The position numbers and the translations under genes were made by a program. Below, in pieces: positions 36,350-46,330 of a DNA stretch of 64,000 nucleotides. The stretch covers positions 1-64,000 of the forward strand of contig JAVBKX010000026.1 in NCBI GenBank assembly GCA_031553835.1, given 5' to 3'. The notes beneath the pieces were generated by a model. The model made no database searches. It saw nothing but the letters and a program-made list of their open reading frames with translations, and was not told the origin of the DNA. Positions within the stretch are counted from its first letter, which is position 1; each line of letters starts with the position of its first letter. Source of the stretch: JAVBKX01 sp031553835. Its GTDB lineage: Bacteria; Bacteroidota; Bacteroidia; Bacteroidales; Azobacteroidaceae.

Positions 36350-38827
36350 TTAATGTGTTTGCACACGAATCACGGTAAATGAATAAGCAGGAATTTCCAT
36401 CCCGGACATTTCTTCTACAGCGAAAGATGTTTGTTCCGGTCTGGCCGTTTTATCATCGGGACTACCTTGCAAAATCGCTTTGGCAGCCAACATATTAGCC
36501 GTTTCAAAACCCGTCAAATCAAAATTAACTTTAACAGCAACAGGCAAATAATTGACAAATTTGATAATTAAATCCCCGTTTTGATTATCCCGCACATACG
36601 ATACGGCAATCCGTTGCTGCACCTCTTGTCGTCTTTCCGACACAGTAATATCGACCGGAATATATTCGTCGCCCGAATTTTGTCCGCACAATTGCTGCAC
36701 ATAATATCCGACCGTCGGTTTCACTTCGGTATTATTGAAATAAATCAAATCCGGATTCCATTGCGTATGCCCTTCTTTAGCCAACAGCGGCGCATAAGAA
36801 GACATCGCGACAATATCGCCATTGCGTTCCAGATTGATTATATGAAGCGCTTCGGCCAACGCCGTTTCAATATTATTCGGACGTCCGGGCAAATGCGCAG
36901 CATATTCTCCTAAATACACTTTTGATTTGTTTCGGTCGTATTTATCATAATAATCCTGATTATGAACATACCAGCCGGGCGGTTGATAATAATGTTCATC
37001 AACCACCGGCACTTCCAAACGAGTTGCCAATTCCCAACCTTCTGCATAATCAGTACCTTCCGAAAACGGGCCGACCGTTCCAATCACCGTCATTTCAGGA
37101 TATTTTTCTTTTACAGCATTGAAAATCATGGCAAAACGTTCTTCAAAAACATCCGTGATCAAATCTTCATTTCCCACACCGATATATTTCAGATTGAATG
37201 GCTCAGGATGTCCGGCTTCTGCGCGAATTTGTCCCCATTGCGTTTTTACATCGCCATTTGCCCATTCGATCAAATCAAGAATTTCTTGCACATAATCCTC
37301 CATTTCACACAGGGGGATACCCCCTTGCTGTCCGCCCAACACATGCCCGTGCGTAGCCGAGTTCTGACAGGGAACTCCGGCCGCCACCACCGGAAGCGGT
37401 TCGGCCCCAATGTCTTCGCAAAACTGGAAATATTCAAAATAACCTAATCCGGCTGTCTGATGATAACCCCAAAGGTTTCGCATCGGTTTGCGGGCTTCGA
37501 GCGGACCAATGGTATTTTTCCAGCGATATATATTTTCCAATCCATCGCCATGCGCTACACATCCTCCCGGAAAACGCACAAAGCGAGGATGTATATCTGC
37601 AATCGTTTGCGCCAAATCGGCTCGCAACCCATTTTTCCGGCCTTTGAATGTCTGTTGTGGAAATAATGACACCATATCGATCGCCACGGTTCCTGTCAGT
37701 TGGGGAATAATTTCCAACACTAAACCCGAAGATGATTCCGTTGCCGTTATTTCTGCACTGTATTTTTTCCAGGCAGACTGGATATTGGGAGTGGATGTTT
37801 CCCCATACACTTTTCCCGAAGGCATGTCAACTAAGCGAACCGTAATCTTTCCACCCTTACCTTCCATCATACGGGCAAAAATAGAAAAATCATATTTTTC
37901 GCCCGCTTTTACTGCAATATTGCCAAAACCGCTATTGGACAACTTCATACCCGGCTCCCCGGATGTCAACACCGCATAATATTTATTATTGGGATGAACC
38001 GGAGCAACGGTATCTATATTAAATTCGGCGCCCGGCGAACCGGAAAACGTCCAGGCCGTACGATGATTCCAATTAGCATCATGTCCTTCTTTATCGCTCA
38101 AATCGTATTCAAAATCGCGGTTCTGAACTAATTCCGCATACAATCCGCCATCAGCAGCATAATTGATATCTTCGAAGAAGATGCCGATTAATAAATCGCT
38201 GATCTGTTTTGAGTTGGAAATATCCGGACGAATGCTTATTTCTACCGGCTTCAAACCGGCAAACCGTTGTGGATCTTCTTTAGCCGTTTCAGAATAAGTT
38301 TTCCATTTATACGTTGCCAATTTCTGAGCATTCATCAGTTTTTCTACCACTTCCCAGGCAACAAAATGCTCCGTTCCGTTTTGCAAATCACCATCAATCA
38401 GCACTTGCAAACGTTGTTGATTCTGATTGTCAGGAAGCGATTGCCCTACCGCATAAGACTGCCTTTTCCAATCGACTAAATTAGAGGAAGCAGCATGAGC
38501 AACAATATTTCCCTGTGCATTCACAGTCCACTCACAATGCCACAATCCGTGATTATCCTGATACAAAACCGGATCAAACATTCGTTTTTCACTCCCCCAT
38601 CGGCCGTAATCAGATCGAAGAAAAGAATATTCCGGTCCAATGGAATGCCAATGATTCCGATCCATGCTCCAGGCAAAATGCAGGCCGTTATGATTTCCGT
38701 TTTTAGTTGTTGTATAGGCAAAAATATAAGCAGAATCAGGCTCATTGCTTACCGTAAAAACCGCTGCACGTGGGGATTGAAACAGTAGCAATCCGCTCAC
38801 GAAAAAAAGGATAATTTTTTTGATCAT
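36350..38827 (-). CDS. GH51 alpha-L-arabinofuranosidase with N-terminal GH43-like fragment
   Basis: 825 residues with signal peptide (MIKKIILFFVSGLLLFQSPRAA). Residues about 25-170 resemble part of a GH43/GH32-like propeller (FAWSMDRNHWHSIG, FDPVLYQDNHGLWHCEW), too short to be a complete enzyme. The GH51 part begins near 195 (ISIRPDISNSKQISDLLIGIFFEDINYAADGGLYAEL). It contains an inserted CBM4-like sandwich (about 250-390) and then the barrel with RFPGGC, KYIGVGNEDL (acid/base Glu554) and VYLGEYAAH (nucleophile Glu641). It removes terminal alpha-L-arabinofuranose from arabinan or arabinogalactan side chains, probably in the periplasm. Start overlaps the GH35 stop by 4 bases (ATGA), indicating translational coupling. 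Confidence 0.92.
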   Translation of the reverse strand: MIKKIILFFVSGLLLFQSPRAAVFTVSNEPDSAYIFAYTTTKNGNHNGLHFAWSMDRNHWHSIGPEYSFLRSDYGRWGSEKRMFDPVLYQDNHGLWHCEWTVNAQGNIVAHAASSNLVDWKRQSYAVGQSLPDNQNQQRLQVLIDGDLQNGTEHFVAWEVVEKLMNAQKLATYKWKTYSETAKEDPQRFAGLKPVEISIRPDISNSKQISDLLIGIFFEDINYAADGGLYAELVQNRDFEYDLSDKEGHDANWNHRTAWTFSGSPGAEFNIDTVAPVHPNNKYYAVLTSGEPGMKLSNSGFGNIAVKAGEKYDFSIFARMMEGKGGKITVRLVDMPSGKVYGETSTPNIQSAWKKYSAEITATESSSGLVLEIIPQLTGTVAIDMVSLFPQQTFKGRKNGLRADLAQTIADIHPRFVRFPGGCVAHGDGLENIYRWKNTIGPLEARKPMRNLWGYHQTAGLGYFEYFQFCEDIGAEPLPVVAAGVPCQNSATHGHVLGGQQGGIPLCEMEDYVQEILDLIEWANGDVKTQWGQIRAEAGHPEPFNLKYIGVGNEDLITDVFEERFAMIFNAVKEKYPEMTVIGTVGPFSEGTDYAEGWELATRLEVPVVDEHYYQPPGWYVHNQDYYDKYDRNKSKVYLGEYAAHLPGRPNNIETALAEALHIINLERNGDIVAMSSYAPLLAKEGHTQWNPDLIYFNNTEVKPTVGYYVQQLCGQNSGDEYIPVDITVSERRQEVQQRIAVSYVRDNQNGDLIIKFVNYLPVAVKVNFDLTGFETANMLAAKAILQGSPDDKTARPEQTSFAVEEMSGMEIPAYSFTVIRVQTH

Positions 38828-41184
38828 AGCTTAAATGGCGCTGTTTTTATATAAACGTTGAAATCTTTAATCATGCCGGGTTTATTGGCTTCCGCTCTCG
38901 GAAGGTATTCAAAACCGGAAATGGATTTCGTTTCTCCTAAATCAATCACAATCTGATGCGGAAATGGATCCCTGGCATTAGAATAAGCCGTATGCCAGAT
39001 CGTCGATTCCTGTTGGTCAAAAACATTGGTTGCCACATTATTTGCATCATCAGCCTCTTCGCTATCTGCATAGACAATTTTCCAGTGTTGGCGGGATAAC
39101 GGATTACCGTCAGCATCTAAAATATTTAATTCGGCCATCGATGCATAATCGTCTTTTTCAAAAGAATTCAACGCTTCCAAACAAAAATAACGGGTTTCAT
39201 ACGATTTCCCAAAATTAATTTTCTGCCAACCGTTACCGGATTTGAAACTTCCGGAATAAATGGATTTTTCTACAGATAAATCCAGATTTTCGCCTTGTTT
39301 CCGGAATTTATAAGCACCATTGCCTTTTAATACATCTAAGATCGGTTGAGTCAATCCGGTAATCGTTCGATGTTCCGGGCCGGCCAAATCCAGTACAATG
39401 ATTTCATTTTTTCCTTTTTTCAACCAACAACCGGGCATATACAATGTTTGTTGCGGACCGATTTCCCAAAAACGACCGATATTATGTCCGTTTACATACA
39501 CCATCCCTTTTTTCCAGTTAGACATATCGAGGAAGGTATCGCCGATTTTTTCCAAATCAAACGATGCTTTATAATAAGCCGGAACCGACAATGTGGCATC
39601 AACCGGCTGATATTTTTGATTTTGTGCAAAAGTGTAATCGACAGGAAAACTATATACCTGCCAGTTTTTCAATTCGGTTGACTCTTTTTCATTGATGATT
39701 TCTACTTTCTCAGTAATTCCTTTGTAGTCGAGTACGCCGGCTCCAAAATTGCGCCGCCCCATAGCTTCAACAAAAATATCCAATACAGCTCCTTCTTTTA
39801 CAGGTGGAACAAACAAAGTGCCTTCACCTTTCAACCGGTTTAATGTGCCGATTTTTTCTCCGTCAATGAAAACCTGCGCCCAATCGTGCGCTTCGGTTAC
39901 TTTAAGCACTTGCCGCGCATCCGACTGTTTCAATGTAGTTCGATACAAAATACTACCCCATCCCTGATCGAAACATTCCATGGATTGGATATTTTCGCTT
40001 GTTTTGGGTTCTGGTAAATTATCAAATACCGTAGCTGCTTCTGTAAAAGCGATTTCAGGAATACTGATAACAGGAATAGAATCGGGCACAGCCGGCAATT
40101 TTTGTCCATTGGGCAAATAATTGGCCAACAAATCGCGCACTTTAAAATATTTCGGGGTCACTTTACCCGATTCATTGATCGGAGCATCGTAATCGTACGA
40201 AGTACAATCGGGCACATATCCCGGAAAATTGGAACCCGCCCAATGCCCGAAACTGGTTCCTCCGTGTGTCATATACAAACTGAACGAGATATTTTTATCT
40301 AACATTTCTTTCATTCCGGCCACTAATTCATCAGCGCTGCGGGTTTCATGTTTGGCGCCCCAATGATCGAACCAGCCCGACCAGAATTCGCTGCACATCA
40401 ACGGTGTTTCCGGACGCAATTCTTTCAAACGTTTGAATTGTTCATCAACATTGGCGCCTGTTCCGAAATTAATTGTCCATAACAAATCATCAAGCGCATT
40501 ATTTTCAAAATTGGAACTCCAATCACATTGAAAAAGCGGCACCTTATCAAAACCGGAAGCCTTCACGATGTCGCGAATTTCAGCCACATACGGTTTATCG
40601 ATGCCATAAGCTCCATATTCATTTTCGACCTGCACCATTAAAATATTTCCTCCGTTAGTTACTTGAAGTCCGCTCAATTGTTTGCCGACTTCCGCCATAA
40701 ACAAACGCACCCGTTCCATAAAATAAGGATCTTGTGTACGCAAGGCAATATCTTTCTTTTTTAGCAACCACCAGGGCAATCCTCCCATTTCCCATTCGGC
40801 GCAAACATAAGGGCCGGGACGAAGAATAACATACATTCCCTGTTTTTGGGCTAATTTACAAAAAGCAGCCACATCATTATTCCCTGTAAAATCAAATTGA
40901 CCTTCTGCCGGTTCGTGGATATTCCAAAAAACATACAAGCATACCGTATTCATACCCAATGCCTTACACATTTTGATACGATGTTCCCAATAGTCGGCCG
41001 GAATACGCGGATAATGAATTTCAGCCGCTTTGACGACAAAAGGTTCTCCATTCAACAGGAAAGTTTGGTTTCCCACCTCAAATGTTTCTTTTTTGGCAGT
41101 ACATGATGTTTGCAAGCATAGCACGATCACTGAAAACAGCAACAAACTTTTGCCCGACATCAACAACGAAGATATAGTCTTCAT
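38824..41184 (-). CDS. GH35 beta-galactosidase lipoprotein with C-terminal F5/8-type domain
   Basis: 786 residues. The signal ends in a lipobox (LQTSC, Cys28), so it is lipid-anchored. The GH35 barrel is unmistakable: AAEIHYPRIPADYWEHRIKM, LRPGPYVCAEWEMGGLPWWL, VQVENEYGAYG (acid/base Glu189) and CSEFWSGWFDHWG (nucleophile Glu266). Beta-sandwich domains follow to about 640. The last 140 residues (about 645-786) look like an F5/8 type C (CBM32-like) domain with ESTIWHTAYSNARDPFPHQIVIDLG. It removes terminal beta-galactose, for example from galactan or arabinogalactan side chains. It is the first enzyme gene after the HTCS regulator (32-base gap) and is coupled to GH51. Confidence 0.94.
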   Translation of the reverse strand: MKTISSLLMSGKSLLLFSVIVLCLQTSCTAKKETFEVGNQTFLLNGEPFVVKAAEIHYPRIPADYWEHRIKMCKALGMNTVCLYVFWNIHEPAEGQFDFTGNNDVAAFCKLAQKQGMYVILRPGPYVCAEWEMGGLPWWLLKKKDIALRTQDPYFMERVRLFMAEVGKQLSGLQVTNGGNILMVQVENEYGAYGIDKPYVAEIRDIVKASGFDKVPLFQCDWSSNFENNALDDLLWTINFGTGANVDEQFKRLKELRPETPLMCSEFWSGWFDHWGAKHETRSADELVAGMKEMLDKNISFSLYMTHGGTSFGHWAGSNFPGYVPDCTSYDYDAPINESGKVTPKYFKVRDLLANYLPNGQKLPAVPDSIPVISIPEIAFTEAATVFDNLPEPKTSENIQSMECFDQGWGSILYRTTLKQSDARQVLKVTEAHDWAQVFIDGEKIGTLNRLKGEGTLFVPPVKEGAVLDIFVEAMGRRNFGAGVLDYKGITEKVEIINEKESTELKNWQVYSFPVDYTFAQNQKYQPVDATLSVPAYYKASFDLEKIGDTFLDMSNWKKGMVYVNGHNIGRFWEIGPQQTLYMPGCWLKKGKNEIIVLDLAGPEHRTITGLTQPILDVLKGNGAYKFRKQGENLDLSVEKSIYSGSFKSGNGWQKINFGKSYETRYFCLEALNSFEKDDYASMAELNILDADGNPLSRQHWKIVYADSEEADDANNVATNVFDQQESTIWHTAYSNARDPFPHQIVIDLGETKSISGFEYLPRAEANKPGMIKDFNVYIKTAPFKL

Positions 41185-41216
41185 AATTTTCAGTTATTTA
41201 TGTTATTAATATTCTG

Positions 41217-44200
41217 TTAAATCTCATTATTTTTCAAGAGGTTTTCTTTGTATTCGCTTGGTGTAATACCGAATTCATTTTTGAAACAGGCTGTAAAATA
41301 TTTCGGATCGGAAAAACCGACTAAGTAAGCGATATCGGCAATTCCTCCCGAATGATTTTTCAACAGGGAACAAGCATGTTTCAAGCGAATGTTTCGTACA
41401 AATTCAACAGGCGACAGTCCGGTCAACGCTTTAATTTTCCGGTACAAAGAAGCCTTTGACATATTCAATTGTTCGGCAAACTTATTCAGATTATAATCCG
41501 TTTCCGGCAAATGCTGTTCAATCGTATTAATTGCTTCCGTGAGGAAAATCTCATCCGCCGAAGGATAATTGAGTGAGGAGATATTAATATCATTATTGAT
41601 TTTAAACTCAACCATCCGTCGTTTTTTGTTTTTGATCATGTTTTGCACCCTGGCCATCAGCACCCGCATCTCAAAAGGTTTGGAAATATACCCGTCCGCA
41701 TCAGCATTGTAACAGGCAATGCGGTCATCGATACTGTTTTTGGCTGTCAACAAAAGCACGCCGATATGATTGGTGGATATACTGTTTTTGATCATCCGGC
41801 ACAATTCCAGGCCATCGAGCCCGGGCATCATCACATCACTAACAATCAAATCAACCGATTCATTTTCAATCAACTCCAATGCCTTTTCTCCATTTTCGAC
41901 TGCAAAAATATTGTATCGATTTGAAAATGCGTTGTACAACAATTCTCTGAGTTCTTTATTATCTTCCACAATCAACAAGGTAACATCTTCGTTCTTTTCA
42001 ACGATAGTATCCTCTTTTATTGCCTGATCATTATAGATTTCATTTTCATTGATTTCGGCTTCCTGCACCACCAGCATATCGGAAGTTAGCCGTTCGTCGG
42101 GAGAATATGCATCTTCACCGGCCGGTATTTCAAATACAAACATAGACCCTGCTCCCGGTTGACTTTCCACGTTGATCATTCCGTGATGCAATTCCACCAA
42201 TTCTTTGGTCAGGGAAAGTCCGATCCCATTACTCTCGCCAAAATCCGCCAGTTTATTATGGTAAAACCGGTTAAAAATATACGGCAACATTTCGGGTTCT
42301 ATCCCCCACCCGGTATCCAACACCGCAACTTGTATCATTCTGGTTTCATTTTTCTGCACTTCATTTACCCTGACTTCGATTGTTCCTTCCGGCGGAGTGT
42401 ATTTAAATGCATTCGAAAGCAAATTAAACAAGATTTTATCTATTTTATCGGCATCAAAATATGCGGTCATCACTTGAGGCGTGGACGAAAATGTAAAATG
42501 CATCTGCTTCTCTTTAATCAAAGGAGAAAAATTCAGATAACAAATTTCGTTAATAAATGCAGCAATATCTCCCTTCGCCACTTTCAGCTTCATATTCCCG
42601 CTTTCTATTTTTTTGAAATCCAATATTTGTTGCAACAACCGCCGCAACCGATTTACATTTGATTTCATAACACGCTGTTCGCTGATGCCCCCATCCTTAG
42701 ATTGTCCCAACTCATCGATCAAACAGGAAATGATGGTCAACGGAGTCAACAACTCATGCGAAATATTCGTGAAATATTTTAATTTGGCCTGAGTTAATTC
42801 TTCGGATTTCGCTTTATCGATAGTGGCAATTTTCAATTGTTCCTTCATGCGCATCCGGTAAGCAAAAAAGCGGTACACTGCAAACATAACAGCTATTATA
42901 GACGTAAGATACAACAGGTACGCCCAATGCGTTTCATAGAATGCAGGTTTCTTATCGATCAGAAAAGTGGTGTAGGAATCATTCCAAACCCCATTTTCAT
43001 TCGTAGATTTCACCAGAAATTTGTATTTACCTGCCGAAAGATTGGTATAAGTAGCAAAATGGCGGTTACTTTCCGTATAAATCCACGCATTGTCAACTCC
43101 TTCCAATTTATAGGCATAATAAATTTTAGGGGAAGCAGGATAATTCAAAGAAGAAAAACCAATCTCAATATTCTTTTCTTTGGGACCAATGATTAACGCA
43201 TTGCCGACATTATCAAAAACCACCTTTCCTCCCCGGTCATAAATGGATTTATTGTTGGTCTTCACATCGGTTATCAATACCTTTTCCCAACGATTTTGAT
43301 GTACTTCCTGATCGTTAGACACGAAGGAACAAAAGCCCTTATTTCCTCCAAAAAATACTTCTCCCGAAGGGCAGCAATAGCAGGCCCGCCGCAAAAAGGA
43401 ATTCACTAAAATACCATCAGACGACATGTAGGAAGTGACGACCTGAGTTTCAAGATCATATTTGGTAATTTTTTTGACGGAAGAAATCCAGATATGCCCG
43501 TTTTTATCTTCAAGAATATTGAGAATTCCTTCTCCCGACATAGCGCATGATTCTGTAGCGTCAACAAAAGTATCATGCTCTGTATCGTAAATAATAATTC
43601 GCCCGTCCTGGGTGCCAATCCAAATTTTATTACCTGATCCCGAACAAATTGCAGCAATATTATGCGACTCTAATCCGGAAGTTTCTTTTCCGTAGCAAGT
43701 TGATAATACATACTGTTTTTTCATTTCATCATACTGATATACATAAATACCGTCCTTTTCTGTAGCCATCCAGGCTCGTCCCGACCGGTCAAACGCAATA
43801 TCTATCGTATTCGGTATTGAAGCGCATTCACGCAACGGCGCATGAGGAGGTTTTACTAAAACCGCATCATCCAAAGCAATCCATACATTTCCGGCCAGAT
43901 CTTCTCGCATAGCTCTGACCGAAAGATCCCGTCCAACATGGTGAAGATCAAGATCAAGGGTTTCGGCTAAATAAGCACGACCATTTTTTTTCTTCAGGCG
44001 ATACACTGTGGAAGACGTTTCCGAAGTCATCCAAAATTCATTACAACTATTGACTTTTTGAATAATATCAAACGCCTTGGGTTCTGCCGGCAAACCGGGT
44101 ATTTCAGAAAACAGTATGCATTCTTTCTTTTCCCTGTCAAAAAGACAACCGCCAATACGATCCAATCCCAACCACAACAAACCGTCGTCATCTTCCGTAA

Positions 44201-45287
44201 TGGCCACCACCCTGGGGATAGATGAAAACCTGGCTTTGATCGGATACAACGGATAAGTTTTTATAGCAGGCTTATTCAGATTAATAATAAAAGATCCTTC
44301 GCTAAAAGCTGCCAACCAAAGATATCCGTTGCGGTCTTTTATAATTTCGCTTAATATCGTGGTTGGGATTGTATAAGAAGACGATACATCGATCGGAACA
44401 ATATCTGATCCCGATTCTACATCAATCACATGCAAACCGGTCATCGAAATCAACCACAAATAACCATATTTATCATCCTGGGCAATACTGTAAAAAGTAG
44501 AATGAGCGGCATTGCCGGGAAAAGAACAAAACGTATAATATTGCTGATCCATCGCATCCGGATTAAACTGCCAAAAACCATCGTCCCAGGTTCCGATCCA
44601 ATAATGGCGATTCCGGTCCTGAAAAATACGGAACGGATTATTTGTCTTCCCTATCGAAGGATAACGGGTAAAAACACCGGTCGCACGGTTGTATTTACAA
44701 AGTCCGTTTCTCCACAATAAAACCCAGATATTTTTATCCGCATCTTCATAAAGGCTGCTGATACCGGTTCCCGGAATCGAAGTCGGATCATTTTCTTTGG
44801 GTGCAAAGGCGATGAATTCTCTTTGGGTATGATCATATTTATACAAACCCTGATCAGTGCCAACCCACATATCGCCCGACGAGTCGCACAACAAGGAAAA
44901 AATGCGGGAATGCCGGATACGTTCCTCATCAACAGGCCGGATAGACATTGTTTTTTTATCCAACACATTCAATCCTTCGCGCGTACCGATCCAAATTTGA
45001 TTTTGTGTATCTTCTGCAATAGACAAAATATCGTTATTCGTCAGTAAATCCGGAGTATTCCAATCGGAACGAAATAATTTTATATCGTATGCATCATACC
45101 GGCACAAACCATCCAATGTTCCAAACCAAATATATCCCTCTTTGTCCTGAAAAGTACGCCGGATTGAATTGGATGGAAGTTGCTCCAAATAAGGAAACGC
45201 ATCGACAGAAAATCGTAAAACGTTATCCAGAGCAAAAGCAGGAGATACAAAAACTGTCACCAACAACAAGTGTATCTTAAATTTCAT
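41217..45287 (-). CDS. Hybrid two-component system regulator (HTCS)
   Basis: 1356 residues in one chain. A signal peptide (to about 19) precedes a periplasmic sensor with two seven-bladed propellers built from Reg_prop repeats (about 40-680; motifs such as GYIWFGTLDGLCRYD, NQIWIGTREGLNVL). A Y_Y_Y domain (about 700-770) and one transmembrane helix (about 787-806) follow. The histidine kinase has FTNISHELLTPLT (His844), an ATPase domain (944-1054, DTGWGIEPEML, SNGIGLSL), and a receiver with phospho-acceptor Asp1151 (LIVSDVMMPG). An AraC-type DNA-binding domain ends the chain (about 1255-1352). HTCSs sense glycan oligosaccharides in the periplasm and activate the local utilisation genes. Likely targets are the downstream GH35-GH51-BNR_4 genes and possibly the divergent kduI set. 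Confidence 0.96.
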   Translation of the reverse strand: MKFKIHLLLVTVFVSPAFALDNVLRFSVDAFPYLEQLPSNSIRRTFQDKEGYIWFGTLDGLCRYDAYDIKLFRSDWNTPDLLTNNDILSIAEDTQNQIWIGTREGLNVLDKKTMSIRPVDEERIRHSRIFSLLCDSSGDMWVGTDQGLYKYDHTQREFIAFAPKENDPTSIPGTGISSLYEDADKNIWVLLWRNGLCKYNRATGVFTRYPSIGKTNNPFRIFQDRNRHYWIGTWDDGFWQFNPDAMDQQYYTFCSFPGNAAHSTFYSIAQDDKYGYLWLISMTGLHVIDVESGSDIVPIDVSSSYTIPTTILSEIIKDRNGYLWLAAFSEGSFIINLNKPAIKTYPLYPIKARFSSIPRVVAITEDDDGLLWLGLDRIGGCLFDREKKECILFSEIPGLPAEPKAFDIIQKVNSCNEFWMTSETSSTVYRLKKKNGRAYLAETLDLDLHHVGRDLSVRAMREDLAGNVWIALDDAVLVKPPHAPLRECASIPNTIDIAFDRSGRAWMATEKDGIYVYQYDEMKKQYVLSTCYGKETSGLESHNIAAICSGSGNKIWIGTQDGRIIIYDTEHDTFVDATESCAMSGEGILNILEDKNGHIWISSVKKITKYDLETQVVTSYMSSDGILVNSFLRRACYCCPSGEVFFGGNKGFCSFVSNDQEVHQNRWEKVLITDVKTNNKSIYDRGGKVVFDNVGNALIIGPKEKNIEIGFSSLNYPASPKIYYAYKLEGVDNAWIYTESNRHFATYTNLSAGKYKFLVKSTNENGVWNDSYTTFLIDKKPAFYETHWAYLLYLTSIIAVMFAVYRFFAYRMRMKEQLKIATIDKAKSEELTQAKLKYFTNISHELLTPLTIISCLIDELGQSKDGGISEQRVMKSNVNRLRRLLQQILDFKKIESGNMKLKVAKGDIAAFINEICYLNFSPLIKEKQMHFTFSSTPQVMTAYFDADKIDKILFNLLSNAFKYTPPEGTIEVRVNEVQKNETRMIQVAVLDTGWGIEPEMLPYIFNRFYHNKLADFGESNGIGLSLTKELVELHHGMINVESQPGAGSMFVFEIPAGEDAYSPDERLTSDMLVVQEAEINENEIYNDQAIKEDTIVEKNEDVTLLIVEDNKELRELLYNAFSNRYNIFAVENGEKALELIENESVDLIVSDVMMPGLDGLELCRMIKNSISTNHIGVLLLTAKNSIDDRIACYNADADGYISKPFEMRVLMARVQNMIKNKKRRMVEFKINNDINISSLNYPSADEIFLTEAINTIEQHLPETDYNLNKFAEQLNMSKASLYRKIKALTGLSPVEFVRNIRLKHACSLLKNHSGGIADIAYLVGFSDPKYFTACFKNEFGITPSEYKENLLKNNEI

Positions 45288-45314
45288 ATAGACTTCAAGG
45301 CATTAAATTTCTTA

Positions 45315-45346
45315 CAAAAATAATACATTTTCAAACTATTCTCAAA
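45315..45346 (-). promoter_or_regulatory. Complete Bacteroidota-type promoter for the HTCS operon
   Basis: On the minus strand a -33 TTTG (45343-45346) is separated by 20 bases (counted from its TTG core) from TATTTTTG (45315-45322), which matches TAnnTTTG. Both elements and the spacing fit the primary sigma-factor consensus of this phylum. The HTCS ATG lies 28 bases downstream of the -7 element. Confidence 0.65.
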
Positions 45347-45415
45347 ATATGCGTAAAATATACATTTAATTTCATCTAAACATCACAACTCTGTCTGCAT
45401 ATAAAAAAAGCTTTA

Positions 45416-45423
45416 TATCTTTG
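45416..45423 (+). promoter_or_regulatory. Candidate -7 element for kduI
   Basis: TATCTTTG matches TAnnTTTG, 30 bases before the kduI ATG. A CTG at 45391-45393 at 22-base spacing is a weak -33 candidate. With the divergent HTCS promoter it occupies the 165-base gap. Confidence 0.5.
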
Positions 45424-45452
45424 TACACAAGCATTATTTTCATTCTAATATT

Positions 45453-46295
45453 ATGAAGACAACAATCGAAGAGCGATGGGGCACTCACCCCCAGGATGTG
45501 AAGCATTACGACACTGCCCAATTGAGAAAAGAATTTTTAGTCGAAAACATATTTGCCATAGACGAAGTGCTTATGACTTACACGCACAACGACCGGCTAA
45601 TCATCGGCGGAGCGTTTCCTGTACATGAAAATTTAACATTAGAAACAGTTCCATTAGTCCGTTCCCAATATTTTTGCGAACGCCGGGAAGTCGGCATTAT
45701 TTGCATTGAAGGGGAAGGGACAATCACAGTAGATGGAAAAGATTTTGCCATGACATTCAAAGATGCCGTTTATGTAGGCCGCGGAGCGAAAGAAATTATT
45801 TTCAAAAGTAAGGATCAGGCACATCCGGCCAAATATTATTTTGCATCTTCTCCTGCTCATACAGCCTATCCTCCTGTAAAAATTTCAGATAAATTGAGAA
45901 GAACCCGGGAATTAGGTGCGGCGGAAACAGCCAATCATCGCATACTCAGCCAATTAATTTTGAATGAAATTATACCCTGCTGCCAATTACAAATGGGAAT
46001 GACCGAAATTCTTCCAGGCAGCGTATGGAATACCATGCCGCCTCATACGCACTCTCGTCGTATGGAAGCCTATTTTTATTTCAAAGTACCCGAAAAGCAG
46101 GCAGTGTGCCATTTCATGGGGCAGCCACAGGAAACGCGGCACATTTTCACAGGCAACGAACAGGCGGTTATTTCTCCTTCCTGGTCTATACACAGCGCAG
46201 CCGGCACCAGCAACTACACATTTATTTGGGCGATGTGCGGCGAGAACCTGGATTACGATGATATGGATACTTTTACGGCGGATAAACTGAAATGA
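45453..46295 (+). CDS. kduI: 5-dehydro-4-deoxy-D-glucuronate isomerase
   Basis: 280 residues, the standard KduI length, cytoplasmic. The cupin core contains the zinc site: PPHTHSRRMEAYFYF supplies two His and one Glu, and SPSWSIHSAAGTSNYTFIWAM supplies the third His. The N-terminal RWGTHPQDVKHYDT and the stretch RREVGIICIEGEGTI are also typical. KduI converts 5-dehydro-4-deoxy-glucuronate (from unsaturated uronates released by polysaccharide lyases) to 3-deoxy-D-glycero-2,5-hexodiulosonate. It is the first gene of a plus-strand unit with a DUF4861 lipoprotein, an SDR dehydrogenase and a hexuronate transporter, and is divergent from the HTCS. Confidence 0.96.
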   Translation: MKTTIEERWGTHPQDVKHYDTAQLRKEFLVENIFAIDEVLMTYTHNDRLIIGGAFPVHENLTLETVPLVRSQYFCERREVGIICIEGEGTITVDGKDFAMTFKDAVYVGRGAKEIIFKSKDQAHPAKYYFASSPAHTAYPPVKISDKLRRTRELGAAETANHRILSQLILNEIIPCCQLQMGMTEILPGSVWNTMPPHTHSRRMEAYFYFKVPEKQAVCHFMGQPQETRHIFTGNEQAVISPSWSIHSAAGTSNYTFIWAMCGENLDYDDMDTFTADKLK

Positions 46296-46330
46296 GAAAT
46301 GAAGAAAATGAAAGAATGAAGAAATGAAGA
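46287..46330. repeat. GAAATGA-type direct array spanning the kduI stop and the DUF4861 start
   Basis: The sequence runs as variants of GAAATGAGA, AATGAAGAA, AATGAAAG, AATGAAGA. It supplies the TGA stop of kduI (46293-46295) and the ATG of the DUF4861 gene (46324). It resembles the array at 17826-17932. Confidence 0.5.

Noticed and set aside
37488..37979. Open frame of 163 codons on the plus strand inside the GH51 gene
   Set aside because: Shadow of the GH51 reading frame with no independent support.
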